A DNA stretch of 64,000 nt from Bariatricus massiliensis (GTDB taxonomy: Bacteria; Bacillota; Clostridia; Lachnospirales; Lachnospiraceae). A model generated the notes under the pieces. That model was not told the DNA's origin. It was given only the letters and a program-made list of their open reading frames with translations, and ran no database searches. A program made the translations under genes and the position numbers. Positions 1 through 8,925 of this stretch are shown here, piece by piece; positions within the stretch are counted from its first letter, which is position 1, and each line of letters begins with the position of its first letter. The DNA is taken from the NCBI RefSeq assembly GCF_900086725.1, contig NZ_LT574836.1, positions 664,416 to 728,415 of the forward strand. The letters run 5' to 3'.

Positions 1-997
1 TGATTTGGAAACAATACACAAATTTCATATAGCAAAAGAGAGGCTGGAAAAGGACTTTGGGCTGCATGTGACCGTGATGCCTCATGCATTAAAGGGGACT
101 GATTTTGTCGCAGAACATCCGGAGCTGCGGGCAAAGGATCTGATGGATGCCTTTGAGGATAAAACAATTTCAGCCATATTTTGTGCCATTGGCGGGGATG
201 ATAGTATTCGTCTTCTTCCTTACATTAACTATGATATTATTAAAAACAATCCTAAAATATTTATGGGATACTCCGACAGTACCATCAATCATTTTATGAT
301 GTATAAAGCCGGACTGGTGTCATTTTACGGCCCTTCTATAATGTGTGAATTTGGTGAATACGTGAAAATGTTTGATTACACAAAAAAGGCTGTGGAGGAC
401 GTGCTCTTTCACGATACAGCCGGCTATCGTATACAGTCTAGCGAAGAGTGGTCCAGCGATTATATCTATTGGAAAGAGGAAAATCAACACATTCAGCCGA
501 CACTTCTCAGGGAAGAACATGGCTACGAAGTGCTTCAGGGCAACGGCTGTGTGAGAGGACATTTGTTAGGCGGCTGCATTGATGTTTTTATGATGGCAAA
601 CGGTACGGAGATTTGGCCGGGGCTTGAAAAATGGGAAAATGCTATTTTGTTTTTTGAGACAAGTGAGGACAAGCCGTCGCCGGAATTTATCATTTATTCC
701 CTGCGCAATCTAGCAGCACAGGGGATTCTCAAACTTCTCAAGGGGATTGTAGTTGGGAAACCACAGGGAGAAGTTCATTATGAAAGCTATAAAGAAGCCA
801 TATTGCAGGTTGTTGCAAAGGAAGAGCACTTAGTCAGGCTTCCGATATTCTACAACGTGAATTTTGGACATGCGAAGCCTATCGGCATATTGCCCTATGG
901 CATAGAAGCGGAATTGAACTGTGTTGAAAAAAGTATAACCCTGTTGGAAAGTGCAACGGTATCATTTATAGATAAGGAGAGACAAAAATATGACTAG
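1..997 (+). CDS. S66 family peptidase (LD-carboxypeptidase / MccF-like), 5' end cut by window
   Basis: Serine peptidase of the S66 family, which includes LD-carboxypeptidases that trim murein peptides and MccF proteins that cleave microcin C-type conjugates. The frame stays open to base 1, and the N-terminal strand of the family (about 25-30 residues) is missing, so the start lies outside the window. Counting from the TTG at 5, the expected triad is visible: Ser90 in GYSDST, Glu218 in FFETSED, His289 in NFGHAKP. The IGGDDS and FYGPSI segments are also typical, and the wording is closer to MccF than to LdcA. It ends 8 bases inside the next gene, so the two are co-transcribed. The family call is firm; the substrate is not known. 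Confidence 0.9.
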   Translation, partial: DLETIHKFHIAKERLEKDFGLHVTVMPHALKGTDFVAEHPELRAKDLMDAFEDKTISAIFCAIGGDDSIRLLPYINYDIIKNNPKIFMGYSDSTINHFMMYKAGLVSFYGPSIMCEFGEYVKMFDYTKKAVEDVLFHDTAGYRIQSSEEWSSDYIYWKEENQHIQPTLLREEHGYEVLQGNGCVRGHLLGGCIDVFMMANGTEIWPGLEKWENAILFFETSEDKPSPEFIIYSLRNLAAQGILKLLKGIVVGKPQGEVHYESYKEAILQVVAKEEHLVRLPIFYNVNFGHAKPIGILPYGIEAELNCVEKSITLLESATVSFIDKERQKYD

Positions 998-1724
998 AGA
1001 CAGTGTGTTACAGTCACTGCAAAGCTCGGCGGAGGTATATGTCATCATATCGGGCTGTACCCATATGCCTTTTGTCCTATGTGACGAAGTCACGTACGAT
1101 GACCAAATTTTACTGTACCATAAGGTAGAGGAGGCTAAGAGAGCCGCTAAATTGCTTCAGGAGGAGAAGAATCCTATTCAGATCGCGAAACTGTTAAAGC
1201 CACAGTACTTGGGATTTTATTCAACGCTGTATACGATGGGCGTGAACTGTGTATATGTGGACAAGGGGACGGACGCGGAGATACAGATACAGCTTGCGGA
1301 TATCGTGACAAGGCGAGAGATGGAGAAGGCTCCGCAGGGCGCCGTGAGGGTAGAGAATCCTGAGCTTCATCTGACTGCTATTTATTTTATGCAGAAGATT
1401 GGCACCGGGGCGAAAGAGGAGGACTCAGAAGAGCTGGCCGAACTTCGTGAGGAGATGATGACGCATTTTAGGGAAGGACGTTATATCGTTGCGGTTCAGG
1501 AAGGACAAGGCGTTCCGGTACTAAAGCAAAAAAACGGTGACACTTACCAGCCGCTGTTTACCGATTTGGCGGAATTCATTAAATTCAAACAAAAGAATGA
1601 GTTCAAAACGGCGGTGGTAGATTTTGAGGCTATCCCAAAGATATTGGCGCCGGAAGCCCTTGGCGTTGTAGTAAATCCATTTGGTGTAAACTTACAGCTT
1701 CAGATAAAAAGGGAATCCGCTTAG
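990..1724 (+). CDS. SseB family protein
   Basis: 244-residue cytosolic protein with an SseB-type N-terminal domain: VYVIISGCTHMPFVL, then an LLYHKVEEAKRAA segment, matching proteins named after E. coli SseB (enhanced serine sensitivity). A second similar alpha/beta part occupies roughly residues 150-240. No catalytic motif or membrane segment is visible. It overlaps the end of the S66 gene by 8 bases and is followed after 26 bases by an exonuclease gene, so it belongs to a short operon. The biochemical role of the family is unknown. The assignment rests on overall pattern and is moderately sure. Confidence 0.7.
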   Translation: MTRDSVLQSLQSSAEVYVIISGCTHMPFVLCDEVTYDDQILLYHKVEEAKRAAKLLQEEKNPIQIAKLLKPQYLGFYSTLYTMGVNCVYVDKGTDAEIQIQLADIVTRREMEKAPQGAVRVENPELHLTAIYFMQKIGTGAKEEDSEELAELREEMMTHFREGRYIVAVQEGQGVPVLKQKNGDTYQPLFTDLAEFIKFKQKNEFKTAVVDFEAIPKILAPEALGVVVNPFGVNLQLQIKRESA

Positions 1725-1750
1725 CGGGAGTTGGATTGGAGAAAAACGAG

Positions 1751-2458
1751 ATGCTTAAATCTTACATAGCTTTTGATGTTGAGACTACGGGCCTTAGCCC
1801 CGCTGAAAACGAGATCATTGAAATCGGCGCGCTGAAAGTCCGGGATGGCAGGGTGACAGAGCGGTTTATGGAATTTATTAAACCGAAAAGCCCTATCCCT
1901 CCAGCCATCACTAACCTGACAGGTATTTGCGATGAGTCTGTGGCGTCGGCAGGGAATATAGAGCAGGTACTTCCTGAATTTTTGGAATTTTGCCAAGATG
2001 ATGTACTGATAGGACATAATATTTTATTCGATTATAGCTTTGTGAAAGTAAGTGCACAGACATTAGGGAAACCGTTTGATAAGCAAGGCATTGATACACT
2101 GAAGATTGCTAAAGTCATTCATAAAGATTTGCCGTCCAGAAGTCTGGGGGATCTATGTGACCACTATCAAATTACCAATTCAGCTGCGCACAGAGCTTAC
2201 CATGACGCTTTGGCTACGGCGAAGCTATATCAGACGATGGCGCACTATTATGAAGAGCAGATGCCAGAGGTCTTTTTGCCTACAGCGCTTATATGCAGGA
2301 TTCCAAAGAGTGCGCCTGCCACACCGAAACAGCTTGCTTTGCTTGAGCGGCTGTACAGACAAAGAGGGCTGACTCCAAGCTGGAGTAAGGCCAGTTTAAC
2401 GAAATCGGCAGCTTCTCAGATGATTGACGCGCTGCTGTCAGGAGGAAATAGTATATGA
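1751..2458 (+). CDS. DEDDh 3'-5' exonuclease (DNA polymerase III epsilon-like)
   Basis: 3'-5' exonuclease of the DnaQ-like DEDDh group. Visible motifs from the ATG at 1751: FDVETTG (Asp9, Glu11), the conserved IGHNILFDYSF segment, and the closing AHRAYHDALAT with its His and Asp. The last ~60 residues form an extra C-terminal part of unknown role, ending in a helix that resembles small DNA-interaction tails. An in-frame TTG at 1736 could add five residues, but the ATG has a GGAG at a better distance. The stop overlaps the next start as ATGA. It may act in repair or RNA/DNA trimming; the replicative PolC of these bacteria has its own exonuclease domain. Confidence 0.85.
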   Translation: MLKSYIAFDVETTGLSPAENEIIEIGALKVRDGRVTERFMEFIKPKSPIPPAITNLTGICDESVASAGNIEQVLPEFLEFCQDDVLIGHNILFDYSFVKVSAQTLGKPFDKQGIDTLKIAKVIHKDLPSRSLGDLCDHYQITNSAAHRAYHDALATAKLYQTMAHYYEEQMPEVFLPTALICRIPKSAPATPKQLALLERLYRQRGLTPSWSKASLTKSAASQMIDALLSGGNSI

Positions 2459-3090
2459 GTGATAACTTAACAAGGAGCTGCATTGACTGCGCCGTTACAA
2501 ACTGTGACAAACAGGATAAAACGTATCCTGCGTTTTGTCTGACGACAAATAATAAAAATGAAAAAGTCCTGCAGGAAGCATTGGAGCTTTATAAGGAAGA
2601 AGAAAATCATGAAGTCATGATAAATGCGGCCGATGTGGAAGCGGAATTTTATGGAATGATGACCAGAGTGGAAGAAATAGTAGAATTTTCGAAACGGATG
2701 GGATTTAAAAAATTGGGAATCGCCACGTGTGTGGGATTGATCAATGAAAGTAGAATATTGGCTAAGATTCTGAGAAAAAATGGGTTTGAAGTGTTCGGAG
2801 CCGCATGTAAAGCCGGAGCTGTGGAGAAGACGGCTGTCGGCATAAAAGAATCTTGTGAAAAAGTGGGAAAGAATATGTGTAACCCCATATATCAGGCCAA
2901 ACGCCTCAATGCAGAGAACACGGAGTTCAATATTGTCATGGGATTATGTGTAGGCCATGACAGCCTGTTCTATAAGCATTCGGATGCACTTGTCACAACA
3001 CTCGTGACAAAAGACAGGGTATTAGGACATAATCCTGCCGCAGCTTTGTATACGGCAAATTCTTACTATCGAAAGCTGTTGGAGGAATAA
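2455..3090 (+). CDS. DUF1847 domain protein (cysteine-rich, putative metal binding)
   Basis: 211-residue protein of the DUF1847 family. The N-terminus carries a cysteine cluster (CIDCAVTNCD, then a Cys near residue 29) that looks like a metal or Fe-S site. The body has the family wording: GIATCVGLINESR, GAACKAGAVEK, MCNPIYQA, GLCVGHDSLF and TTLVTKDRVLGHNP. Further conserved cysteines fall in these motifs. It overlaps the exonuclease stop by 4 bases, so it is translationally coupled. The function of the family is not established; a redox or metal-handling role is only inferred from the cysteines. The family call is confident. Confidence 0.85.
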   Translation: MSDNLTRSCIDCAVTNCDKQDKTYPAFCLTTNNKNEKVLQEALELYKEEENHEVMINAADVEAEFYGMMTRVEEIVEFSKRMGFKKLGIATCVGLINESRILAKILRKNGFEVFGAACKAGAVEKTAVGIKESCEKVGKNMCNPIYQAKRLNAENTEFNIVMGLCVGHDSLFYKHSDALVTTLVTKDRVLGHNPAAALYTANSYYRKLLEE

Positions 3091-3119
3091 TATCAAACAA
3101 ACAGAGAGGAACTATTCAT

Positions 3120-3770
3120 ATGGGACTTTTGAAACCGGTCATACAGGAAGATTTGGAGCTAGTTGAAAAGGCTGTGGATGCGCTTTTTCTGGCGAAGGAA
3201 TGTGAGGAACGTGTGCAGGGAATTGTGTTCCAAAATATAAATATTGAATCAGAGGACTTATCGCGTCTTATAGTTTCAGGCACTAAATTTTTGAATTGCC
3301 GATTTTGGAACTGTTCGTTCGAACGGGCAGAATTTACCGATATTGTCTTTCAGTCCTGTGACCTTTCCGGCTCTAATTTTCACAGCGGTTATTTCAGCCG
3401 CGTTATATTTGATTCTTGTAAGGCGGTGGGAACGAAATTTACCGAGACACGGATGCAGCAGATAACAATTGACAATTGCAGTATGAATTATGCTAATTTT
3501 GATAATTCTGTATTAAAGGGGCTGGCATTTGAAAACACGGAATTGAACAGCAGCAATATATCGCAGTGCCATTGCAAGGACATTGTGTGGAAGAATACCG
3601 GCCTGATCAATGCCAGTTTTTTCAAGACATCTCTATATGGCATGGACCTTACAGACTGTACAATAAATGGACTGGTGCTTTCGGATGATAGTTCTGAGCT
3701 GCGGGGAGCGGTTGTTGATATTTATCAGGCCGCGGAGCTGGCAAAACGTCTTGGAATTACGATAAAATAA
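3120..3770 (+). CDS. Pentapeptide repeat protein
   Basis: 216-residue protein, most of which (about residues 45-195) is built from pentapeptide units of the A(N/D)(L/F)xx kind, for example TKFLNCRFWNCSFERAEF and CDLSGSNF. These would fold as a right-handed quadrilateral beta helix. The cores are unusually rich in Cys, Asn and Phe. No signal peptide or membrane segment is seen. The C-terminus (RGAVVDIYQAAELAKRLGI) is the usual cap-like ending in which the last repeat hides its own binding surface. Good ribosome site (AGAGGAAC) upstream. Some members protect gyrase by mimicking DNA, but nothing here shows that target. Confidence 0.9.
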   Translation: MGLLKPVIQEDLELVEKAVDALFLAKECEERVQGIVFQNINIESEDLSRLIVSGTKFLNCRFWNCSFERAEFTDIVFQSCDLSGSNFHSGYFSRVIFDSCKAVGTKFTETRMQQITIDNCSMNYANFDNSVLKGLAFENTELNSSNISQCHCKDIVWKNTGLINASFFKTSLYGMDLTDCTINGLVLSDDSSELRGAVVDIYQAAELAKRLGITIK

Positions 3771-3798
3771 AATTTCAATGAATTCGCGGGCCGGATTC

Positions 3799-3827
3799 TT
3801 GCGCATTGTCCGAATATGGGATAGAAT
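3799..3827 (+). promoter_or_regulatory. Probable sigma-A promoter for the 3864 gene and lemA
   Basis: TTGCGC (3799-3804), a 17-base gap, then TAGAAT (3822-3827), 36 bases before the ATG at 3864 and after the stop of the pentapeptide gene. Confidence 0.5.
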
Positions 3828-3863
3828 AAAAGAACGATACACTTAAAGAAGGAGATAGAGAAT

Positions 3864-4568
3864 ATGCTTGAAATTATATGTGTAATCTGGCTGTGGAAGG
3901 TGAATGGCAGAAATGCTCTTGCCAGAGGACAAAAGCCAACAAAATACCATGTTCTAACTTTAGTGTTGTGGTTTGGCCTTGAATCTCTGGGAACCATATC
4001 CGGCATGCTTTTTTTCGGCGGAACAGATTCGGATAAATCTTTTATGTTTGCATATATCTGCGGTATTATCGGTGCGGCGGCAGGAGGTTTTTTATCTTAC
4101 CGGCTCGCGCTCAATGCACCGCAGGGAGACTATAGACCGGAGGGACAGAATCCATACGGGCAGGGTTTTGGCGGTCAAAGCCCATACGGACAGAAACCTT
4201 ATAATCCTTATGCCGGCCAGTGGAATCAGCAGGGTGCTCCGGGAAATGTGAATCCATGGCAGGAACAGAATCAGGATATGCTGACTGCCCCGGCTACGGT
4301 CCGAATCCTTACGGAGCCGTCTTTCCGTCAGGATGAGCCAGTTGATTTTTATTTGAACGGAAGATGGGTGTGCAGACTGAACAGCGGCTGCGAGTATACG
4401 TTCCTGACATCCAGCAGGCGCAACATAGTCACTGTAGGAAACCCTGTGGAGATGGGGGACAATAATGTCAAATTTATAGCGGCGGCCGGTGGATATACCG
4501 AAATCCATACACAGGATGGCCGGATGCTTCCGGAACGTTTTAAAAACTTCACTTCAAAACCATCATAA
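3864..4568 (+). CDS. Membrane protein with Gly/Gln/Tyr/Pro-rich linker, unknown function
   Basis: 234 residues in three parts. Residues 1-85 hold two or three hydrophobic helices, the last being the Gly/Ala-rich CGIIGAAAGGFLSY. Residues ~88-130 are a low-complexity linker of PYGQ and NPYAGQ units, probably disordered. Residues ~140-234 form a soluble beta-rich domain (TVRILTEPSFRQDEPVDF, GRWVCRLNSGCEYTF). I do not recognise the C-terminal domain. It lies 16 bases upstream of lemA and in front of a DUF2207 protein gene, so it probably belongs to the same membrane-associated system. Good ribosome site (AAGAAGGAGA). Confidence 0.6.
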   Translation: MLEIICVIWLWKVNGRNALARGQKPTKYHVLTLVLWFGLESLGTISGMLFFGGTDSDKSFMFAYICGIIGAAAGGFLSYRLALNAPQGDYRPEGQNPYGQGFGGQSPYGQKPYNPYAGQWNQQGAPGNVNPWQEQNQDMLTAPATVRILTEPSFRQDEPVDFYLNGRWVCRLNSGCEYTFLTSSRRNIVTVGNPVEMGDNNVKFIAAAGGYTEIHTQDGRMLPERFKNFTSKPS

Positions 4569-4584
4569 AGGAGGGACAGATATC

Positions 4585-5151
4585 ATGAAGGGGTTAATCA
4601 TAGTTGTGGCTGCTGTTGTCGTAATCATTGTAGCGTTTTTGATTTGGCTGGCGGCGTCTTATAATGGATTCGTCAAGCTTCGCAACAAGACGGAGGAGGC
4701 ATTTTCCGCAATGGATGTGTCTTTAAAGAAAAGGTATGATTTAATACCGAATTTTGTGGAAACGGTCAAGGGATATGCTTCCCATGAAAAGGAGACGCTT
4801 CAGAAGGTTATCCAAGCGAGAAATATGGCTATGACGGCCACGACGCCGGAGGATAGAATCGCGGGGGATAATGTGCTCACGGGTACACTACGTTCACTGT
4901 TTGCTGTTTCTGAGAATTATCCGGATTTAAAGGCGAATGCTAATTTTATGGATCTTCAGAATCAGCTGTCTAGGATAGAAGAGGAAATCGCCGGCTCAAG
5001 AAGGTACTATAACGGTGTGGTGAACAGATATAATACAAAGACAGAGATGTTTCCAGGAAATATTCTTGCAAGTATCTTTGGATTCAAGCGGAAACCGCTC
5101 TATGAAGTACAGGACAGTAAGGAACGTGAAAATATAAAGGTTTCTTTCTAA
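4585..5151 (+). CDS. lemA: LemA family protein
   Basis: 188-residue LemA protein: one N-terminal membrane helix (residues 3-25) followed by a long helical bundle outside or along the membrane. Family motifs are clear: YNGFVKLRNKTEEAFSAMDV, KKRYDLIPNFVETVKGYASHE, and SRRYYNGVVNRYN near residue 145. The ATG at 4585 is chosen because it has GGAGGGAC in front; a longer upstream reading frame only reads through the previous gene. A rho-independent terminator follows, then a DUF2207 protein gene, a pairing seen widely in Firmicutes. The biochemical function of LemA is unknown. Confidence 0.95.
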   Translation: MKGLIIVVAAVVVIIVAFLIWLAASYNGFVKLRNKTEEAFSAMDVSLKKRYDLIPNFVETVKGYASHEKETLQKVIQARNMAMTATTPEDRIAGDNVLTGTLRSLFAVSENYPDLKANANFMDLQNQLSRIEEEIAGSRRYYNGVVNRYNTKTEMFPGNILASIFGFKRKPLYEVQDSKERENIKVSF

Positions 5152-5174
5152 TCGGGCATTTCTTAATACAACGT

Positions 5175-5200
5175 CCCCGGCTTTTTAGCCGGGGCATTTT
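5175..5200 (+). terminator. Rho-independent terminator after lemA
   Basis: CCCCGGC (5175-5181) pairs with GCCGGGG (5188-5194) around a six-base loop and is followed by CATTTTAT. It separates lemA from the DUF2207 gene, so the two may have different expression levels. Confidence 0.85.
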
Positions 5201-5240
5201 ATCATAGACGGAATCTTCATTCACAGGGGGACATATCAAT

Positions 5241-7208
5241 ATGAGAAAAGCGAATCAGAGAATCTCAGGAATCATCGTTTGGATTATAATAGTTGGAATC
5301 GTAGGGAATATCGGATTATTCAGCAGTCTTTTCCAATCAAACTCATCGGCATCTCAATCGGTAACGGAAGACACCTATATGGTTACCGAGGGGTATCATA
5401 CGGCACTGGAAGTACACGAAGATAATTCTTATACAGTGTCAGAGAATATCAATGTATATTTCAAGAATTCCCGCCACGGAATTTACCGCTATATTCCATA
5501 TAAAGGTATCATAACAGAGGCACAGACGGACGGGGATCTGCTGGATATTCCATACTATGGTGAATTCAGTCATATCAAATCGTCAGAAACTTTGGACGTG
5601 ACAACAGAGAATGGAAATAAGGTCTTCCGTTTTGGGGACGAAGACACCATGGTGCGTGAGCAGAAGAGTTACAGCTTTACCTACAAAATCACGCCAGTAA
5701 CGAGCAAGGGATATGAGAACGCTTACTATAACGTGTTTCCTACAGGATGGCGCAATTCAATCCCGGCGGGCAGCAGCTTTACAATAAATTTTCCGGCAGA
5801 TTTCGATCATGACGCCCTGAGGCTTTACTGGGGGAGTTATGGAGAGCAGAAAGATGCGTCTGATATTACGAAACTTACTTGGTCGGGCAATACATTGACC
5901 GGCGTCCTGCAGGAAGAACTTCCCGTGGGGGCCGGCATGACGTTCTATGCGCCGATGGAGAATGGATATTTTAAAGATGTACACACCTCATGGAGTTTGA
6001 ATATGCCCTTTATGATAGTGACGGCTGCAATTACAGCAGTGCTTTTGCTCCTATTCTTTTTGTTTGGCAGAGATACTCCGATTATACCGTCAGTCCAGTT
6101 CCAGCCGCCGGCAGGGCTTGACAGTGCGGCCGTTGGCTACATTATAGATGGCAGTGTTTCAGATGAGGATATTACTTCATTGTTCGTCTTTTGGGCCGAC
6201 AGAGGTTTCATTAAGATTCGTGAGACAAAAAATAAAACGTTAGCCTTCAGAAAGATGAGGGAGCTGCCCCCGGACGCTCCGGAATATGCAAAGTTATTGT
6301 TCAATAAGGTGTTTGGAAACGGGGATGCCGGGGCAGGGGAGGAAGTTTTAGTATCCAGCCTGAAATATAAGCTTTCATCTACATTTACGAGTTCGAAAGC
6401 TCTCCTGCGGAAAAATTTCAAGAATTTGTACACATCATCTTCTAAAACGGCCAGATGGGCATCAACAATTTTGTCCATAGTGCCAATGTTTTATTTTGTA
6501 ATTCTTATGTACACACATACCTTTGCCAATGTGCTCGTTGTTATTTTGGCCGTTGCCTACACTATTGGTATCATCTTGTTTAATATGACAGTTAATTTTT
6601 GGTATTCAAGAGCAAGAAAAAGCAGAATGCTCTTGGGGAGCGCGGCAGCCGCACTGTGTATTGCTCCGGCGTTCGTGCTGTTCTTCGTCCATGGTATCAG
6701 TATGCTCAGGGGGAATATGCTAAATCTGTTTCCGGCCATGCTAAGCCTGATGATTGCGTCCCCATTATGCATGGTACTCACTGGCTTTATGAAAAAGCGT
6801 ACCGAGCAGTGTGTAGAATGGATGGGATATTTGGCAGGACTCAGAGACTTTATTGAGACGGCAGAGCTGGAGAGAATGCAGGCTATCGCGCAGGAAAGCC
6901 CTCAGCTTTTCTACCATATCCTTCCGTTTGCCTATGTCTTTGGCCTTTCAGATATACTTATGGATAAGATGAAGGAGCTGAGTCTTCCGTCGCCAGAATG
7001 GTATGAGACAAGAAGCGGGAATCCATATTTTGATTACTATATGATGCATTATTTATTCCACACAAATATGCGGCAGGTAGCTGCCACGCTCTCTACGCCC
7101 AAACCTACCCAAACATCCTCCGGCAGCGGCGGCTTTACAGGAGGCGGATTTTCCGGTGGCGGTTTCTCGGGGGGTGGTTTCGGCGGAGGCGGAGGCGGAA
7201 GCTGGTAG
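5241..7208 (+). CDS. DUF2207 family membrane protein with Gly-rich tail
   Basis: 655-residue membrane protein. It has an N-terminal membrane anchor (about residues 10-32) and an extracytoplasmic DUF2207 domain (~45-240, with YTVSENINVYF and RHGIYRYIPY). A membrane helix follows at ~250-275, then a cytosolic part with winged-helix-like wording (GYIIDGSVSDEDITSLFVFWADRGFIKI), three more hydrophobic helices at ~405-515, and a C-terminal Gly-rich tail of GGGFSGG repeats ending in SW. The tail and its ending are typical of this family. The ATG at 5241 has GGGGGAC upstream. It follows lemA. Function unknown; envelope maintenance is a reasonable guess. Confidence 0.9.
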   Translation: MRKANQRISGIIVWIIIVGIVGNIGLFSSLFQSNSSASQSVTEDTYMVTEGYHTALEVHEDNSYTVSENINVYFKNSRHGIYRYIPYKGIITEAQTDGDLLDIPYYGEFSHIKSSETLDVTTENGNKVFRFGDEDTMVREQKSYSFTYKITPVTSKGYENAYYNVFPTGWRNSIPAGSSFTINFPADFDHDALRLYWGSYGEQKDASDITKLTWSGNTLTGVLQEELPVGAGMTFYAPMENGYFKDVHTSWSLNMPFMIVTAAITAVLLLLFFLFGRDTPIIPSVQFQPPAGLDSAAVGYIIDGSVSDEDITSLFVFWADRGFIKIRETKNKTLAFRKMRELPPDAPEYAKLLFNKVFGNGDAGAGEEVLVSSLKYKLSSTFTSSKALLRKNFKNLYTSSSKTARWASTILSIVPMFYFVILMYTHTFANVLVVILAVAYTIGIILFNMTVNFWYSRARKSRMLLGSAAAALCIAPAFVLFFVHGISMLRGNMLNLFPAMLSLMIASPLCMVLTGFMKKRTEQCVEWMGYLAGLRDFIETAELERMQAIAQESPQLFYHILPFAYVFGLSDILMDKMKELSLPSPEWYETRSGNPYFDYYMMHYLFHTNMRQVAATLSTPKPTQTSSGSGGFTGGGFSGGGFSGGGFGGGGGGSW

Positions 7209-7253
7209 TCTGCTGTTTGAAGAGTCCTATTGCAGTTACAGGAGGAAATTAGT

Positions 7254-8558
7254 ATGTCTATGTATGATTTGATTGTAAAGAAAAAAAGAGGGGAGACCCT
7301 GACAAAAGATGAAATAAATGAGATGATTGCCGGATATGTGGGTGGTTCTGTACCCGATTATCAGATGTCGGCCATGATGATGGCAATCTGCTTTCAGGGG
7401 ATGACCGAGGAGGAGACGGTGAATCTTACACTGGCCATGGCAGAAAGTGGTGAGAGGCTTGACTTGTCTGCCATCAAAGGTATTAAAGTAGATAAACACA
7501 GTACCGGAGGGGTGGGCGACAAAACGTCTCTGGTATTGGCGCCTTTAGTGGCATCGGTTGGGGTGCCGGTGGCGAAAATGTCGGGGCGCGGATTAGGACA
7601 CACCGGAGGTACGATTGATAAACTGGAGAGTTTCAGCGGGTTCCGCACATCACTTTCGGAGGAGGAATTTATAAATAATGTGAACCGGATTCATATTGCG
7701 GTGGCCGGACAGACTGCCAATTTGGCGCCGGCGGACAAAAAGCTCTATGCACTTCGGGATGTGACGGGAACGGTAGATCAGATGTCTTTAATAGCAAGCA
7801 GTATCATGAGCAAGAAACTGGCCTCAGGAGCGGATGCCATTGTACTTGACGTTAAGACAGGAGATGGCGCGTTCATGAAGTCTCAGGAAGACTCGGAAGC
7901 GTTGGCCCGGGAAATGCTCAGTATCGGACAGCTCGCGGGCAGACAGATGGCGGCAGTCATCTCCGATATGGATCAGCCATTGGGATATGCCGTGGGCAAT
8001 GCGCTTGAAATCAAGGAGGCTGTCGATACATTGAAGGGGAAGGGGCCAAAAGATCTGGAAGAACTTGTGCTGACCCTCGGGGCTTTGATGACTGTAATGG
8101 CAGGGGAGGCAAAGGATGAGGATGAGGCCCGTCTACTGTTGAAAAATAATCTTTATAATGGCAAGGCATATGACACTTTTCTTACATTTATTGAGGCGCA
8201 GGGGGGCGATATCCGTCAGGCGGAAGATACAAGCCTGCTCCCGGAAGCTTCCATCACTGCCGAGGTGCCTTCTGAATACAGTGGTTATATCGCTGACATT
8301 GCCACTGAGGAAATCGGAAAAATAAGCCTGCTTCTCGGCGGGGGGAGAGAGACGAAGGAGAGTAAGATTGATCTGGCGGTCGGAGTAGCGCTGAAAAAGA
8401 AAAAGGGCGACGCTGTCAGGAAAGGGGAGACGTTGGCCGTGATACATGCCAATCATCCGGAGAAAGTTGCGGCTGCCAGAAAGAGACTTGCAGCCGCCTA
8501 CACAATTTCAAAAGAGCCGGCAGAGAAACCAAAGCTTATTAAAAAGATTATGAAATAG
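7254..8558 (+). CDS. pdp: Pyrimidine-nucleoside phosphorylase
   Basis: Phosphorolyses uridine, thymidine and deoxyuridine to the base plus (deoxy)ribose 1-phosphate in the cytosol, for pyrimidine salvage. 434 residues, normal for the family. Residues 80-92 carry the phosphate/substrate motif DKHSTGGVGDKTS, followed by MSGRGLGHTGGTIDKLES and the second-domain motif DVKTGDGAF. The start at 7254 is set by AGGAGG at 7240-7245. The usual partner genes (deoC, cdd, nupC) are absent. It stands between the DUF2207 gene and the sporulation operon and may read on from the former, as no terminator is visible between them. Confidence 0.97.
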   Translation: MSMYDLIVKKKRGETLTKDEINEMIAGYVGGSVPDYQMSAMMMAICFQGMTEEETVNLTLAMAESGERLDLSAIKGIKVDKHSTGGVGDKTSLVLAPLVASVGVPVAKMSGRGLGHTGGTIDKLESFSGFRTSLSEEEFINNVNRIHIAVAGQTANLAPADKKLYALRDVTGTVDQMSLIASSIMSKKLASGADAIVLDVKTGDGAFMKSQEDSEALAREMLSIGQLAGRQMAAVISDMDQPLGYAVGNALEIKEAVDTLKGKGPKDLEELVLTLGALMTVMAGEAKDEDEARLLLKNNLYNGKAYDTFLTFIEAQGGDIRQAEDTSLLPEASITAEVPSEYSGYIADIATEEIGKISLLLGGGRETKESKIDLAVGVALKKKKGDAVRKGETLAVIHANHPEKVAAARKRLAAAYTISKEPAEKPKLIKKIMK

Positions 8559-8562
8559 GACG

Positions 8563-8592
8563 TTCATAAAATATGCTTTTTACACATATATT
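8563..8592 (+). promoter_or_regulatory. Candidate sigma-E-type sporulation promoter before yqfC
   Basis: TTCATAAA (8563-8570) and CATATATT (8585-8592) separated by 14 bases resemble the sigma-E pattern (ATA-type -35, CATAnnnT -10) known for mother-cell sporulation genes such as yqfD of Bacillus. The match is loose and is proposed mainly because of the downstream genes. Confidence 0.3.
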
Positions 8593-8619
8593 TACAACAA
8601 AACGATATGTGGCAAGAGC

Positions 8620-8907
8620 ATGAAACGTGAATCCAGTCAGGAAAACGGGACGCTTAAGAACCGCATGGCAGAAGCTGCAAATATGCCAAAGGATGTGGTG
8701 CTTGGCGTCCCGATTGTAACCTTAACAGGTCAGATAGAAGTCGATGTAGAAAATTACAGGGGAATTATAGAGTATACGGATGTTCTTATCCGCATTAAAA
8801 CAAAGAACGGGCAGATAAAGATTACAGGAAAGAATTTACAGATTGCATATTATACCAACGACGAAATGAAAATAACGGGACGTGTGGAGGCGGTAGAATA
8901 TCTATAG
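8620..8907 (+). CDS. yqfC: Sporulation protein YqfC (YabP family)
   Basis: 95-residue YabP/YqfC family protein. The conserved centre is visible: LGVPIVTLTGQIEVDVENY, RGIIEYTDVLIRI, GQIKITGKNLQI. The family is a marker of endospore formers; the Bacillus gene is under sigma-E, and its molecular function is unknown. It is followed after 18 bases by yqfD, then phoH and ybeY, the standard Firmicute order. A sigma-E-like promoter is possible just upstream. Confidence 0.9.
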   Translation: MKRESSQENGTLKNRMAEAANMPKDVVLGVPIVTLTGQIEVDVENYRGIIEYTDVLIRIKTKNGQIKITGKNLQIAYYTNDEMKITGRVEAVEYL

Positions 8908-8925
8908 CGGAAAGGGTGTAAAACC

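Noticed and set aside
5757..5984. Minus-strand reading frames inside the DUF2207 gene and many similar frames elsewhere
   Set aside because: They lie opposite well-supported genes, lack ribosome sites and show no family motifs; shadows of the coding strand.
7130..7208. Short tandem GGN repeats as a possible microsatellite or CRISPR-like array
   Set aside because: They encode the Gly-rich tail of the DUF2207 protein; there are no spacers and no cas genes.
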